Shown here: positions 45,184 to 53,304 of the stretch, piece by piece | Layout of the letters: every line of letters starts with the position of its first letter | Numbering within the stretch: the stretch's first letter is position 1 | NCBI GenBank assembly: GCA_963802355.1 | Contig: CAWDIV010000016.1 | Coordinates: 186,001 to 250,000, forward strand | Direction: 5' to 3' | Source: SG8-41 sp963802355 | Lineage (GTDB): Bacteria > Pseudomonadota > Gammaproteobacteria > Burkholderiales > SG8-41 | Length of the DNA: 64,000 nucleotides | Notes under the pieces: generated by a model | The model's input: the letters and a program-made list of their open reading frames with translations, nothing else | What the model was told of the DNA's origin: nothing | Database searches by the model: none | Made by a program: the position numbers and the translations under genes

Positions 45184-46596
45184 TCACAAGTTCGGCACCC
45201 GCGCATGCCAGTCGGTTTCTTTCTGGTACAGATGCGCGATGTTGAAAAGCAGCGCCTCCGAGAACGGCCGCCCCATCAGCTGAAAGGCGAGCGGCAATCC
45301 GTTGGCCGAGAATCCCCCCGGGACCGACAGCGCCGGCAGACCCAGGTAATTCGAAGGCCGCGTGTTGCGCGAGATGTGCGCGACGAGCGCGGCCACGTCG
45401 CCCGAGGCCTTGGGCTCGGATTCGGCGATCGTGGGTGGCGGCATCACCATGACGGGAGTGTGCAGAACATCGGCCTTCGTGTAGACGCTATCCAGGAACT
45501 CCGCGAGAAAGGTCGGACGCAGGTTGAGCGCCTCGAGATAGGTCGTCGCCGGGATGTGGTAGCCCGCCTCGACGCGGCTTCTCACGTAGAGCGAATAGTC
45601 CTGCGGCCGCTCGCGCATCCATCGGGCGTGCAGGGCCGCCGCCTCGCACTGCGAAACCGTGGACGACACCCGGTGTATCTCCTGTGGATCGGGAACGGCC
45701 AGCTCGACGATGCGCGCGCCCAGGGATTTGAGGACAGTGAGGCTCGCCTCCATGCACTGCTTCACGTCCGGCGTCGCACCGTCGTAATAGTAGTTGGTCG
45801 GCACGCCGATTCTTAGTCCCTTGATGCTGCTTTCGAGCGTCTTCTCGTAGTTCGGGACGGGTTGTGTAGAGCAGGTCGGATCCTTCGGGTCGGCGCCGGC
45901 GATAACGCGCGTCATGCGCGCGCAGTCGCGCGCGGTGCGGGTGAGCGGCCCGACCGTGTCGTGGGACCAGGAGCGCGCCATGATGCCGTAGCGGCTGATG
46001 AGACCGTGCGTGGACTTCAGCCCCACGACGCCGCAGGCGGCGGCCGGCAGCCTTACTGAACCGCCGGTGTCGGAACCCAGCGCGCCATAGCAGGCGCGGG
46101 CGGCGACAGCCGCTCCCGACCCGCTCGAGGAGCCGCCGGTCATGTGCGCCGGGTTCCAGGGGTTGCGGCAGTGGCCGAAATGGTCGTTGTGGCCGGTGGG
46201 ATTGGCGGCGAACTCGGCCATATTGAGGCTGCCGATCCAGATCGCGCCGGCCTGCTCCATGCGCTCGACGACCGTGCCGGTCACGTCGGGACGGTAATCG
46301 CGGAGGATCTTGCTGCCGCAAGTCGAGATCTTGCCCTTACGGTAGTACATATCCTTGTGCGCGAGCGGCACGCCGTGCAGCGGCCCGACCTTGGCGCCGC
46401 GCTTGAGCATACGGTCGGCCTTTTTCGCTGCTTCGAGGGCGTCCTCGTCCTCGATCGCGATGAAGCAGTTCAACTTCTCGTGGACGCGCCTGGCGCGGTC
46501 GAGACACGCGCGGGTCACTTCCACCGATGACACCTTCTTCTTGCGGATCGCGCCGGCGAGTTCGGTGAGTGGGAGCTCAAGCAGGTCGCCGCTCAT
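45184..46596 (-). CDS. Amidase-signature hydrolase 2 (cassette on minus strand)
   Basis: 470 residues, intact. Catalytic Lys in GPLHGVPLAHKDMYYRKGKI, the HMTGGSSSGSGAAVAARACY motif with cis-Ser, and nucleophile Ser in GSDTGGSVRLPAAACGVVGL. The A-H-K-D replaces the usual V-K-D. ATG 46596 overlaps the TGA of the small protein before it (ATGA). Order on this strand: Bug 13, small protein, amidase. The pairing with a GatC/AtzG-like subunit resembles AtzE-type and GatA-type amidases, so a small amide or ureide is the likely substrate (inference). Confidence 0.9.
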   Translation of the reverse strand: MSGDLLELPLTELAGAIRKKKVSSVEVTRACLDRARRVHEKLNCFIAIEDEDALEAAKKADRMLKRGAKVGPLHGVPLAHKDMYYRKGKISTCGSKILRDYRPDVTGTVVERMEQAGAIWIGSLNMAEFAANPTGHNDHFGHCRNPWNPAHMTGGSSSGSGAAVAARACYGALGSDTGGSVRLPAAACGVVGLKSTHGLISRYGIMARSWSHDTVGPLTRTARDCARMTRVIAGADPKDPTCSTQPVPNYEKTLESSIKGLRIGVPTNYYYDGATPDVKQCMEASLTVLKSLGARIVELAVPDPQEIHRVSSTVSQCEAAALHARWMRERPQDYSLYVRSRVEAGYHIPATTYLEALNLRPTFLAEFLDSVYTKADVLHTPVMVMPPPTIAESEPKASGDVAALVAHISRNTRPSNYLGLPALSVPGGFSANGLPLAFQLMGRPFSEALLFNIAHLYQKETDWHARVPNL

Positions 46597-46814
46597 TTGT
46601 CGCCCTTTGCGGGTTGCGCGGCGGAAGCCAGGAGCGCGGCAAAGCGGTTGGGGTCATCATCGAATTCGAGCCGCTTGTCCGCGGCATTCATCACCGCATC
46701 GTTCAGACGCGCCACTTCCTCCGCGAGCTCGGCTGCACGCTTTTCATCGAGTGAGAGGCGGCGCAACTGGGCGCCGTGCTCGCGGATCAGCTCGGGCGTG
46801 ATCTTGGTGGTCAT
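46593..46814 (-). CDS. GatC/AtzG-like small amidase partner A, 73 residues
   Basis: ATG 46814 overlaps the Bug 13 stop (ATGA) and its own TGA overlaps the amidase 2 ATG, so three genes are translationally coupled. The sequence is MTTKITPELIREHGAQLRRL then AAELAEEVARLNDAVMNAAD and FDDDPNRFAALLASAA. Two amphipathic helices plus an extended tail are the GatC/AtzG architecture (AtzG is a 68-residue protein needed by AtzE). No motif proves the family; size, position and helix pattern support it. Confidence 0.55.
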   Translation of the reverse strand: MTTKITPELIREHGAQLRRLSLDEKRAAELAEEVARLNDAVMNAADKRLEFDDDPNRFAALLASAAQPAKGDK

Positions 46815-47803
46815 TTGGCCATCCCCAGCTCGGTGAGCAGCACCTTCGACTGATCGTAGTCCCGCTTCAGATATTCGAGCGTTTCCTTCGAATTGCGAAA
46901 ACCCCATTCCCAAGAGTTGAACTCGAGATACTGCTTCCACTCCGGGTGCTGGACCGTTTTGGCGAGCGTGCCCTCCCAGTATGCGATCTGCGCAGGCGTG
47001 AGGCCTTTCGGTCCCGTGATGATCGTCCATCCTTCCATTACGACGTCGTAGCCCTGCTCGCGGAAGGTCGGCACATCGGGCAGGCCGGACGAGCGCTTGG
47101 GTGTGCTGATCGCGAGTATCCGCAGCTTGCCCGCCTTGTGGTGTGGAATGGCGTTGTTGATGGCGAGCGACGTGCCGTGGATATGGCCGCCCAGCAGGGC
47201 GGTGGTGGCCTCGGCGCCGCCTCCGAACACGAGGATCTTGAGGGGCTTGGGATCGATGCCGGCGGCCTTGGCGAGCAGCGCTACGGTGAAGTGGTTGATG
47301 GCGCCGCGCGTGCTGCCGACCGAGATCGTCAGCGACTGTGGATCCTTCTTCAGCTGGTCCGCGAATTCCTTGACGCTCTTAAATGGCGAGTCTACCCGTA
47401 CCGTGAACCCAACCGGCTCGTTGCCGATGAACGCAAGCGGCGTGAGGTCGGAATAGTGGACCGGGCTCAGGCCGCTGATATGGTTGGTGACCAATCCGGC
47501 CTGCGTGATGGCGATAAAGTGGGGATCGCCGGTCTTCTGGCTTACGTAGGTGTACGTGAGCGAGCCGCCACCGCCAACCTTGTTGGTGACCGCCGCGTCG
47601 ACCATCTTGTTCTCATCCCAGATCTTCTTGATGACGCGCGCCGTCTTGTCGTTGCCGCCGCCGGCCGCCGTGGGCACCACCATTTCGACGGTCTTATCCG
47701 GCTTCCATTGCGCGTGAGCGGCATGCTGCAGAAACATACCTGCCAAGACTGGAATGCACAGCTTCCCGATGCGGTAAACCAGATTGCCTTGGTTCGAGAA
47801 CAT
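46811..47803 (-). CDS. Bug/TctC-family periplasmic binding protein 13 (amidase cassette)
   Basis: 330 residues from ATG 47803 (MFSNQGNLVYRIGKLCIPVL), signal ending HAAHAQ. The ligand loop is VEMVVPTAAGGGNDKTARVI, the N-D-K subgroup. Further VTNKVGGGGSLTYTYVSQKT, VTNHISGLSPVHYSDLTPLA and YWEGTLAKTVQHPEWKQYL. Intact. It is strongly similar to Bug 14 across the divergent region. First gene of the minus-strand cassette. The ligand is presumably the amide that amidase 2 hydrolyses. Confidence 0.92.
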   Translation of the reverse strand: MFSNQGNLVYRIGKLCIPVLAGMFLQHAAHAQWKPDKTVEMVVPTAAGGGNDKTARVIKKIWDENKMVDAAVTNKVGGGGSLTYTYVSQKTGDPHFIAITQAGLVTNHISGLSPVHYSDLTPLAFIGNEPVGFTVRVDSPFKSVKEFADQLKKDPQSLTISVGSTRGAINHFTVALLAKAAGIDPKPLKILVFGGGAEATTALLGGHIHGTSLAINNAIPHHKAGKLRILAISTPKRSSGLPDVPTFREQGYDVVMEGWTIITGPKGLTPAQIAYWEGTLAKTVQHPEWKQYLEFNSWEWGFRNSKETLEYLKRDYDQSKVLLTELGMAK

Positions 47804-47892
47804 ACGTACGTACTCCCCCGTCGTGTTGTCACTGGTGGCGCGAGCGCTCGCCCTGGTGGCAAGCGCTCGCACTTGGTGATCAGCAATCTCCA

Positions 47893-47914
47893 TGCCACGC
47901 CGTCTGGCGTGGCA
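47893..47914. promoter_or_regulatory. Perfect hairpin in the divergent cassette promoter region
   Basis: TGCCACGCC-GTCT-GGCGTGGCA, a 9-base perfect stem, lies in the 266 bases between the two divergent amidase/Bug cassettes (47804-48069). A direct repeat with core CTGGTGGC and GCGCTCGC also stands at 47832-47851 and 47853-47870. Either may be a site for a shared regulator; no regulator gene is adjacent. Confidence 0.5.
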
Positions 47915-48069
47915 GGTCGCGCATAAAGGCGGCCATATCGCGCACCAGATTGTAGCGCGTGAGGCAAACCCTGGTGCACGGCGCATCGCGGGAGTGCGAA
48001 AGGTCCCGTGCTAGAATCGCCACGCGGCACGCTCCTCGTCCCATCCTTTTTTCCGTCACATCTTTTTGC

Positions 48070-49527
48070 ATGCCGGCCAACGATGAACTGGTTTTCCTGA
48101 GCGCCGCCGAACAGGGCCGGCTGATACGCGACCGCAAGATATCGCCGGTCGATCTCATGCGGGCCTGCCTGGCGCGCATCGAGCTTTACGACCCGATGCT
48201 GCGCGCCTGTATCACAGTCCTTACCGAACCTGCGATGGCCCAGGCGCGCGAGGCCGAGCGCGAAATACAGCGCGGTGATTGGCGCGGCCCACTGCATGGC
48301 CTGCCGTTCGGTGTGAAAGACCAGCTCTGCACGCGCGGCGTTCTCACCACGGCCGGCTCCCGCATTCTCGCCCGCTATGTGCCCGATACCGACGCGACCG
48401 TGATCACGCGGCTGCGTGCGGCGGGCGCGATTCTCATCAGTAAGGAGAATCTGCACGAATTCGGCAAGGGCGGCACCAACGTCTTTCCCTACGGGCAGCC
48501 GCGCAACCCTTGGCACCCCGACCACACACCCGCAGGCTCATCGAGCGGCTCGGGCATCGCGCCTGCCGCGGGTTTTTGTTCGGGGTCGTTGGGCGAGGAT
48601 ACCGGCGGATCGGTGCGCAGCCCCGCGGCGGCAAACGGCATCGTCGGCTTGCGACCGACGTTTGGTCGGGTGAGCCGTCATGGTGGCCTGATGTACGGAT
48701 GGACCGCCGACACGATAGGCCCACTCACGCGCAGCGTCGCGGACAACGCCTTGTTTCTGCAGGCGATCGCCGGTCACGATGCCGCAGACCCGCTGTCGAG
48801 CACCCGACCGGTTCCCGATTACATTGCGTCACTCACCCCGGACTTGCGAGGGCTCACCCTGGCAGTAGTGCGTGAAATGACATGGCCGGATGGCATGCAC
48901 GCCGAAGTGCGCGCCGCCATGGAAGCTGCTCTGGTCGTGCTGCGCGATCTGGGCGCTACAGTGAAAGAGATCTCGCTCAAGCTCGCGAAGCATGCCGTCC
49001 CGCTGCAGCTCCTGACGTCGGATTCAGACATCGCGGCGATGATGCTCAAGCGCTGGCTGCGGGACAGATATGAAGAGTTCGATGTCGGCACCCGCACGCG
49101 CCTGGCGGCCGGTTGCCTGATACCTGCCGCCATATACCACCGCGCGATGCGAGCGCGGGCGCTCGTGCGCAAGGAAGTGCTGGATGCGTTTTCCGGGTGC
49201 GATGCGCTCTTGTCCCCTACAAATCTCAATCCACCGGGGCGCAACGAAGCCGTCGCCGAGAAGGTCTCCACGGCAGAGGACATGGACCGGAAAGTGCTGC
49301 TGCGGCGGATCAGCACCTATCCGTTCAGCATGGCGAATGTGCCCGCGATCGCCGTGCCCATGGGATTTACGAAGAACGGACTTCCGGTGTCGTTGCAGAT
49401 TGCGGCTAAGCCGTTCGACGAGAGCACGGTATTTCGCGTGGCGCATGCGTACGAGCAGGCGACGCCATGGCACCGGTGCCATCCCGATCTCGCGCGTACT
49501 CTGCAACAGGCAGCGCTGCCGGCATGA
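48070..49527 (+). CDS. Amidase-signature hydrolase 3 (cassette on plus strand)
   Basis: 485 residues from ATG 48070 (MPANDELVFLSAAEQGRLIR), intact. Catalytic Lys in GPLHGLPFGVKDQLCTRGVL, the HTPAGSSSGSGIAPAAGFCS motif and nucleophile Ser in GEDTGGSVRSPAAANGIVGL. C-terminal GFTKNGLPVSLQIAAKPFDE. Its stop overlaps the small protein start (ATGA). Order on this strand: amidase, small protein, Bug 14, the reverse of the left cassette. Only moderately similar to amidase 2, so the two cassettes are old relatives or assembled separately. Confidence 0.9.
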   Translation: MPANDELVFLSAAEQGRLIRDRKISPVDLMRACLARIELYDPMLRACITVLTEPAMAQAREAEREIQRGDWRGPLHGLPFGVKDQLCTRGVLTTAGSRILARYVPDTDATVITRLRAAGAILISKENLHEFGKGGTNVFPYGQPRNPWHPDHTPAGSSSGSGIAPAAGFCSGSLGEDTGGSVRSPAAANGIVGLRPTFGRVSRHGGLMYGWTADTIGPLTRSVADNALFLQAIAGHDAADPLSSTRPVPDYIASLTPDLRGLTLAVVREMTWPDGMHAEVRAAMEAALVVLRDLGATVKEISLKLAKHAVPLQLLTSDSDIAAMMLKRWLRDRYEEFDVGTRTRLAAGCLIPAAIYHRAMRARALVRKEVLDAFSGCDALLSPTNLNPPGRNEAVAEKVSTAEDMDRKVLLRRISTYPFSMANVPAIAVPMGFTKNGLPVSLQIAAKPFDESTVFRVAHAYEQATPWHRCHPDLARTLQQAALPA

Positions 49528-49718
49528 AGCTGACACGCGATCAGGTCAAGTTGCTGGCTGCCGCCGTGGATCTCAGAATTCCGGACGAGGACCTCGACAA
49601 TGTAACGATCCGGGTTTCCGCGTTGCTCTCGGCGATGGATCAGATCGAGGTGGAGCTGAGCGAGGAAATGAACCGCGTGGAGCCGGTGCCGCCGGTGTTT
49701 CCGCGGGAAGATTTCTGA
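49524..49718 (+). CDS. GatC/AtzG-like small amidase partner B, 64 residues
   Basis: ATG 49524 overlaps the amidase 3 stop. The sequence MKLTRDQVKLLAAAVDLRIP followed by LDNVTIRVSALLSAMDQIEV and the tail VEPVPPVFPREDF is close to the AtzG/DUF4089 and GatC pattern: helix, turn with L-x-I-P, helix, then a proline-rich tail that in AtzG wraps the amidase. Ends 8 bases before the Bug 14 start. Stronger than partner A as a family match. Confidence 0.65.
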   Translation: MKLTRDQVKLLAAAVDLRIPDEDLDNVTIRVSALLSAMDQIEVELSEEMNRVEPVPPVFPREDF

Positions 49719-49726
49719 CATCTGCA

Positions 49727-50707
49727 ATGCACGGAAGACGTCATGCCTGGGTATGGCTGGCCGCCGTTGGACTGGCGGGCGCAATCGGCCCCGCCGGCGC
49801 GCAGCAGGCCTGGCGTCCGGAGCGTAATGTCGAGATCGTAGTGCCGACCGCTCCCGGCGGAGGCAACGACAAGACCGCTCGTACCATACAGAAAATCTGG
49901 CAGGAGCTCGGCCGGCAGGCGGCGGTCGTCAACCGGACGGGCGGCGGAGGGGCGGTCGCCTATACGTTTCTCAACCAGCATCCCGGGGATGCCCATTTCC
50001 TGAGCATCGCCCAGGCCGGGCTCTTCACGAATCACATCACCGGCTCGAGCCCGATCCACTATACGGATTTCTCGATCATCGCTAACCTGGGCATCGAACC
50101 CAGCGCGATCGCCGTGCGAGCCGACTCGCCGATCAAGTCGGCTCAGGAACTGTTCGACCGGCTGAAGAGCGATCCGGCGGCGCTCAGCATCAGCATCGGC
50201 AGCACGCCCGGCGGGACCAGCCATATGGCGCTGGCGCGCGCCTACAAGGCGCTGGGCGGCGATGCCAGGCGCCTGAAAACCGTCAGCTTCAAGGGTTCCG
50301 CGGAGTCCGTCGTCGCGGTGATGGGCGGGCACATCGACGGGATGATCTCCGCGATCAACAACGTCGTTCCCCATGTGCAGTCGGGCAAAATGCGCGCGCT
50401 GGCGGTGACTTCTTCGCAGCGCCTCGGCGGTGAGTTCGCCACAGTGCCGACCTTGCGCGATCTGGGAATGAACGTCACGGTTACCGGCTGGACCATCGTG
50501 ATGGGGCCACGCGGCCTCAACGCGACGCAGGTGCGCTACTGGGAGGACATGCTGGCGAAGACAGTCCAGCACCCGGAATGGAAAGCGTACATGGACTTCA
50601 ACTACTGGAGCCCTCCGTTCCAGCGTAGCCAGGAAGCGTTGAGCTATCTTGCACGCGAGTACGACGCGGCGAAGAGCGTCCTGACGGACTTGGGACTGGC
50701 GCGCTGA
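49727..50707 (+). CDS. Bug/TctC-family periplasmic binding protein 14 (amidase cassette)
   Basis: 326 residues, intact. ATG 49727 gives MHGRRHAWVWLAAVGLAGAI with a signal ending GPAGAQ. The ligand loop is VEIVVPTAPGGGNDKTARTI, with VNRTGGGGAVAYTFLNQHPG and FTNHITGSSPIHYTDFSIIA. YWEDMLAKTVQHPEWKAYM is almost the same as in Bug 13. Third gene of the plus-strand cassette; a period-14 array follows its stop. Confidence 0.92.
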   Translation: MHGRRHAWVWLAAVGLAGAIGPAGAQQAWRPERNVEIVVPTAPGGGNDKTARTIQKIWQELGRQAAVVNRTGGGGAVAYTFLNQHPGDAHFLSIAQAGLFTNHITGSSPIHYTDFSIIANLGIEPSAIAVRADSPIKSAQELFDRLKSDPAALSISIGSTPGGTSHMALARAYKALGGDARRLKTVSFKGSAESVVAVMGGHIDGMISAINNVVPHVQSGKMRALAVTSSQRLGGEFATVPTLRDLGMNVTVTGWTIVMGPRGLNATQVRYWEDMLAKTVQHPEWKAYMDFNYWSPPFQRSQEALSYLAREYDAAKSVLTDLGLAR

Positions 50708-50718
50708 AGGCAAGAAAC

Positions 50719-50772
50719 GCGTCCCAGATGAAGCGTCCCAGATGAAGCGTCCCAGATAAAGCGTCCTAAATA
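50719..50772. repeat. Period-14 array (GCGTCCCAGATGAA)
   Basis: Three near-perfect 14-base units plus a partial, directly after Bug 14. It is the best-preserved copy of the family flanking the IS at 31837 and 33379. Confidence 0.9.
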
Positions 50773-50838
50773 CCCATCACTCAACGGCGGCCTCTGAAAC
50801 TAATAATGCGAGATCTTTGTTCAACCATATCGGCCGCC

Positions 50839-50913
50839 CCGCGCGTCACCGGGGGTCACATCCCCGACGGAAATCGTCGGGGCCCCTGTTCCGCCTCTCG
50901 ACGCGCCCCATCA
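50839..50913. repeat. Dispersed 60-base repeat, copy 3
   Basis: GGGGGTCACATCCCCGACGG with the hairpin CCCCGACGG-AAA-TCGTCGGGG, then CTCTCGACGCGCCCC, ending two bases before the dehydrogenase ATG. Same family as 8681-8740 and 13103-13165. Confidence 0.8.
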
Positions 50914-50915
50914 CC

Positions 50916-51992
50916 ATGAGCCGAGCGTTAAAGATAGGAATTCTCGATGGCGACGACATCGGGCTCGAAGTCGTGCCTGAATGCGTGAAGGCGATGCGCG
51001 CTGCGGCGCAGAAGGCCGGGCTGGAAATCGACTGGCACCCGATGCCGATCGGCAAGCAAGCGTTCGACGAGCTGGGTTACACCTTGCCGCCGGGCACTCT
51101 GGAGAAACTCGACACGCTGGAGGGCTGGGTGCTGGGGCCGATCGGGCATCAGGCCTATCCCAAGGGCAATCCGAATTCCATCAATCCGCACCCTATCCTG
51201 CGCAAGCACTACGACCTTTTCGCCAACATTCGTCCGGCAAAGGCCTATCCCGGGCTGCCCTCGCTCTACACGGACGTGGATCTCGTCATTGTGCGAGAGA
51301 ACAACGAGGGGTTTCCGCCCGACCGCAACACTTACCTGGGCAACGGCGAGTTCAGGCCCACGCCCGACATGACGATCTCGATCCGGCTCATTACACGCCA
51401 GGGCTCGCGCAAGGTCGCGCGCGCTGCGTTCGAGCTCGCTCGCACGCGTCCGCGGAGGAAGATGACCGCGGTGCACAAGGATACGGTTTTCAAGTTGGGC
51501 TGCGGCATGTTCGCCGAAGAATGCCGCGCGCTCGCCAGCGAGTATCCGGACATCGTGTACGACGAGGTGCTGGTGGATACCTTCGCGATGAAGCTCGTCA
51601 TGAAGCCGCAGCAGTTCGACGTGATCGTCACCACCAATACCTTCGGCGACATCCTCTCGGATGCGGCGGCTGGGTTGGTGGGCGGCCTGGGCCTCGCGCC
51701 GGCATTGTCGGCGGGGCCGCAGCGTGCCATGGCGCAGGCGACGCACGGATCGGCGCCCGATATCGCGGGCAAGAACATCGCGAATCCCTACGCCATGATC
51801 ATGTCGGGGCAGATGCTGCTTGCCTGGCTCGGCCACAAGCACGCCGAGCCGCGCGCGGTGCGCGCCGCGCAGCTGATCGAGTCGGCGACGGAGCAGGTGA
51901 TTCGCGAGCGTAAGGCGTTGACCGCCGACCTTGGCGGGACCGCTACGACCGTGCAGATGGGCGACGCCGTCGCTGCCGCGATACTGGACTAG
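50916..51992 (+). CDS. Isocitrate/isopropylmalate-type dehydrogenase
   Basis: 358 residues, intact. ATG 50916 gives MSRALKIGILDGDDIGLEVV (GDDIG in place of the usual GDGIG). Further GWVLGPIGHQAYPKGNPNSI, DLVIVRENNEGFPPDRNTYL, MTAVHKDTVFKLGCGMF (catalytic Lys in the KxxxxK region), DVIVTTNTFGDILSDAAAGL and ATHGSAPDIAGKNIANPYAM. It belongs to the NAD-dependent decarboxylating dehydrogenase family; homoisocitrate, tartrate and 3-isopropylmalate forms are all possible. Neighbouring acid-binding proteins suggest a hydroxy-dicarboxylate substrate. Confidence 0.9.
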   Translation: MSRALKIGILDGDDIGLEVVPECVKAMRAAAQKAGLEIDWHPMPIGKQAFDELGYTLPPGTLEKLDTLEGWVLGPIGHQAYPKGNPNSINPHPILRKHYDLFANIRPAKAYPGLPSLYTDVDLVIVRENNEGFPPDRNTYLGNGEFRPTPDMTISIRLITRQGSRKVARAAFELARTRPRRKMTAVHKDTVFKLGCGMFAEECRALASEYPDIVYDEVLVDTFAMKLVMKPQQFDVIVTTNTFGDILSDAAAGLVGGLGLAPALSAGPQRAMAQATHGSAPDIAGKNIANPYAMIMSGQMLLAWLGHKHAEPRAVRAAQLIESATEQVIRERKALTADLGGTATTVQMGDAVAAAILD

Positions 51993-52025
51993 AACCTATC
52001 TTCAAAAACGAAATTCAGGGCTTAG

Positions 52026-52132
52026 CCATAGATACACACAGATAAACACGGATAAATTCAAACGTGAAATTCAAGATCATTTCAATTTGGCTTTTGGTTT
52101 TATCTGTGTTCATCTGTGTTTATCTGTGGTTC
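52026..52132. repeat. Inverted pair of period-10 arrays before a start codon
   Basis: Left arm 52026-52059 (ACAGATAAAC units) and right arm 52101-52132 (TATCTGTGTT units) are complementary. The right arm ends two bases before the ATG at 52135, so a hairpin would cover the ribosome-binding region of the next gene. The bases just before it, AGAACCTATCTTCA at 51991, resemble the MITE end. Confidence 0.85.
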
Positions 52133-52134
52133 AA

Positions 52135-52840
52135 ATGAAGCTATTGAATATCCTCAGCGCGGGAGCCGCGCAATCCGCCACGGAGCAAATAGCCGCCCGA
52201 TTCACCAGCGAGACCGGCTGCGAGGTGCAGGCCGCTTACGGCGCGGTGGGCGCGATGAAGGCGCGCGTCGTCGGAAGCGAGCCGGTCGACGTGGTTATTC
52301 TCTCGGCTGCGCTCATCGAGGATCTTCTCGCATCGGGGCACCTCCTGGCCGGGTCACGGCGCGACCTCGGCACGGTCGGCACCGGTGTGGCGGTGCGGGC
52401 GGGGACGCCGCTGCCGGACGTTTCCGACACCCGCTCCCTGCACGCCAACCTGCTGGCCGCAAGCCGCATCGTCTGCCCCGATCCGGCGGTCGCTACGGCG
52501 GGCAAGGTCCTGATGCGGGCGCTGGAGCTCCTGGGCATCAGCGAGCAAGGACGGCGCCGGCTGCATTTCTTTCCGAACGGCTCTGCTGCGATGCGCTGGC
52601 TCGCGATGAGCCGCCGCTTCCTCGAAATGGGCATCACCCAAAACACGGAAATTCTCGCCAACAAGGGTGTAACATATGTGGGCCCGCTGCCGGAGGGGCT
52701 GCAAATGAAGACCGTATACGCCGCCGGTCTTGCGGCGAAGGCGCAAAATCCGGAGATGGCAGGCAATTTCATCGATACGCTTCACCGCGCCTTCGGCGCG
52801 GGCCATGCTGAAAGCTGCGGGGTACGAGCTTCAGGACTGA
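52135..52840 (+). CDS. ModA-like periplasmic-type binding protein without signal peptide
   Basis: About 234 residues. MKLLNILSAGAAQSATEQIA, AAYGAVGAMKARVVGSEPVD, VVILSAALIEDLLASGHLLA, IVCPDPAVATAGKVLMRALE and ILANKGVTYVGPLPEGLQMK show the molybdate-binding-type SBP fold. One shift near 52785 leads to PSARAMLKAAGYELQD and TGA at 52838-52840. The N-terminus starts directly with the first beta strand, so no Sec leader is encoded from this ATG. It may act in the cytoplasm as a sensor, or its leader was lost when the repeat took its place. No permease or ATPase is adjacent. Confidence 0.75.
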
Positions 52841-52861
52841 GAGAACAAGGTGTTAATCACT

Positions 52862-52895
52862 CAGCCATCACCGACCATCCATCACCCATCACGGA
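52862..52895. repeat. Heptad array (CATCACC)
   Basis: Short CATCACC/CATCCAT heptads in the spacer before the VOC fragment. Confidence 0.65.
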
Positions 52896-52901
52896 CTCAA
52901 T

Positions 52902-53190
52902 ATGAACCGCATCGTTCATCTCGCGCTCAAGGTAGAAAACCTCGAACAGGCCACGGAGTTCTACCGGAAAGTATTCGGTTTCCGGGAAGTCGAGACCCGT
53001 CAAGTCCGCGCGATCACGGTATCGTTGCCAGAGACCGTCCGGTCAGCGCGACTACAAAGACGGCATGATAGTGAATGACGAATGGCACGACATCCGCGGA
53101 ATCGCTGGCACGCGGGCTTTGATAAGCCGTGCGATCCATCACGTTGAGCTATCGAGGTGGACGACGTCGATGCGCGGCGGCTGATTTGAA
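52902..53190 (+). pseudogene. Glyoxalase/VOC domain fragment
   Basis: ATG 52902 starts MNRIVHLALKVENLEQATEF followed by YRKVFGFREVETRQ, the first beta-alpha-beta-beta unit of a VOC domain. It then loses frame and continues as DYKDGMIVNDEWHDIRG and IHHVELS in another frame before stopping near 53190. A further piece, VKFRAPDGIVARLAG (about 53228-53275), would be the usual VOC C-terminal end. The gene is broken by several indels; whether by error or decay is unclear. It lies just before tctB. Confidence 0.55.
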
Positions 53191-53304
53191 GAGTAGGTTG
53201 CTAGATCATCAGTGACCGGGGGTCATGCCCGTCAAGTTCCGCGCGCCGGACGGCATCGTTGCGAGACTCGCTGGTCTGCGACCAATCGGTAGCCGGCCAA
53301 TACC

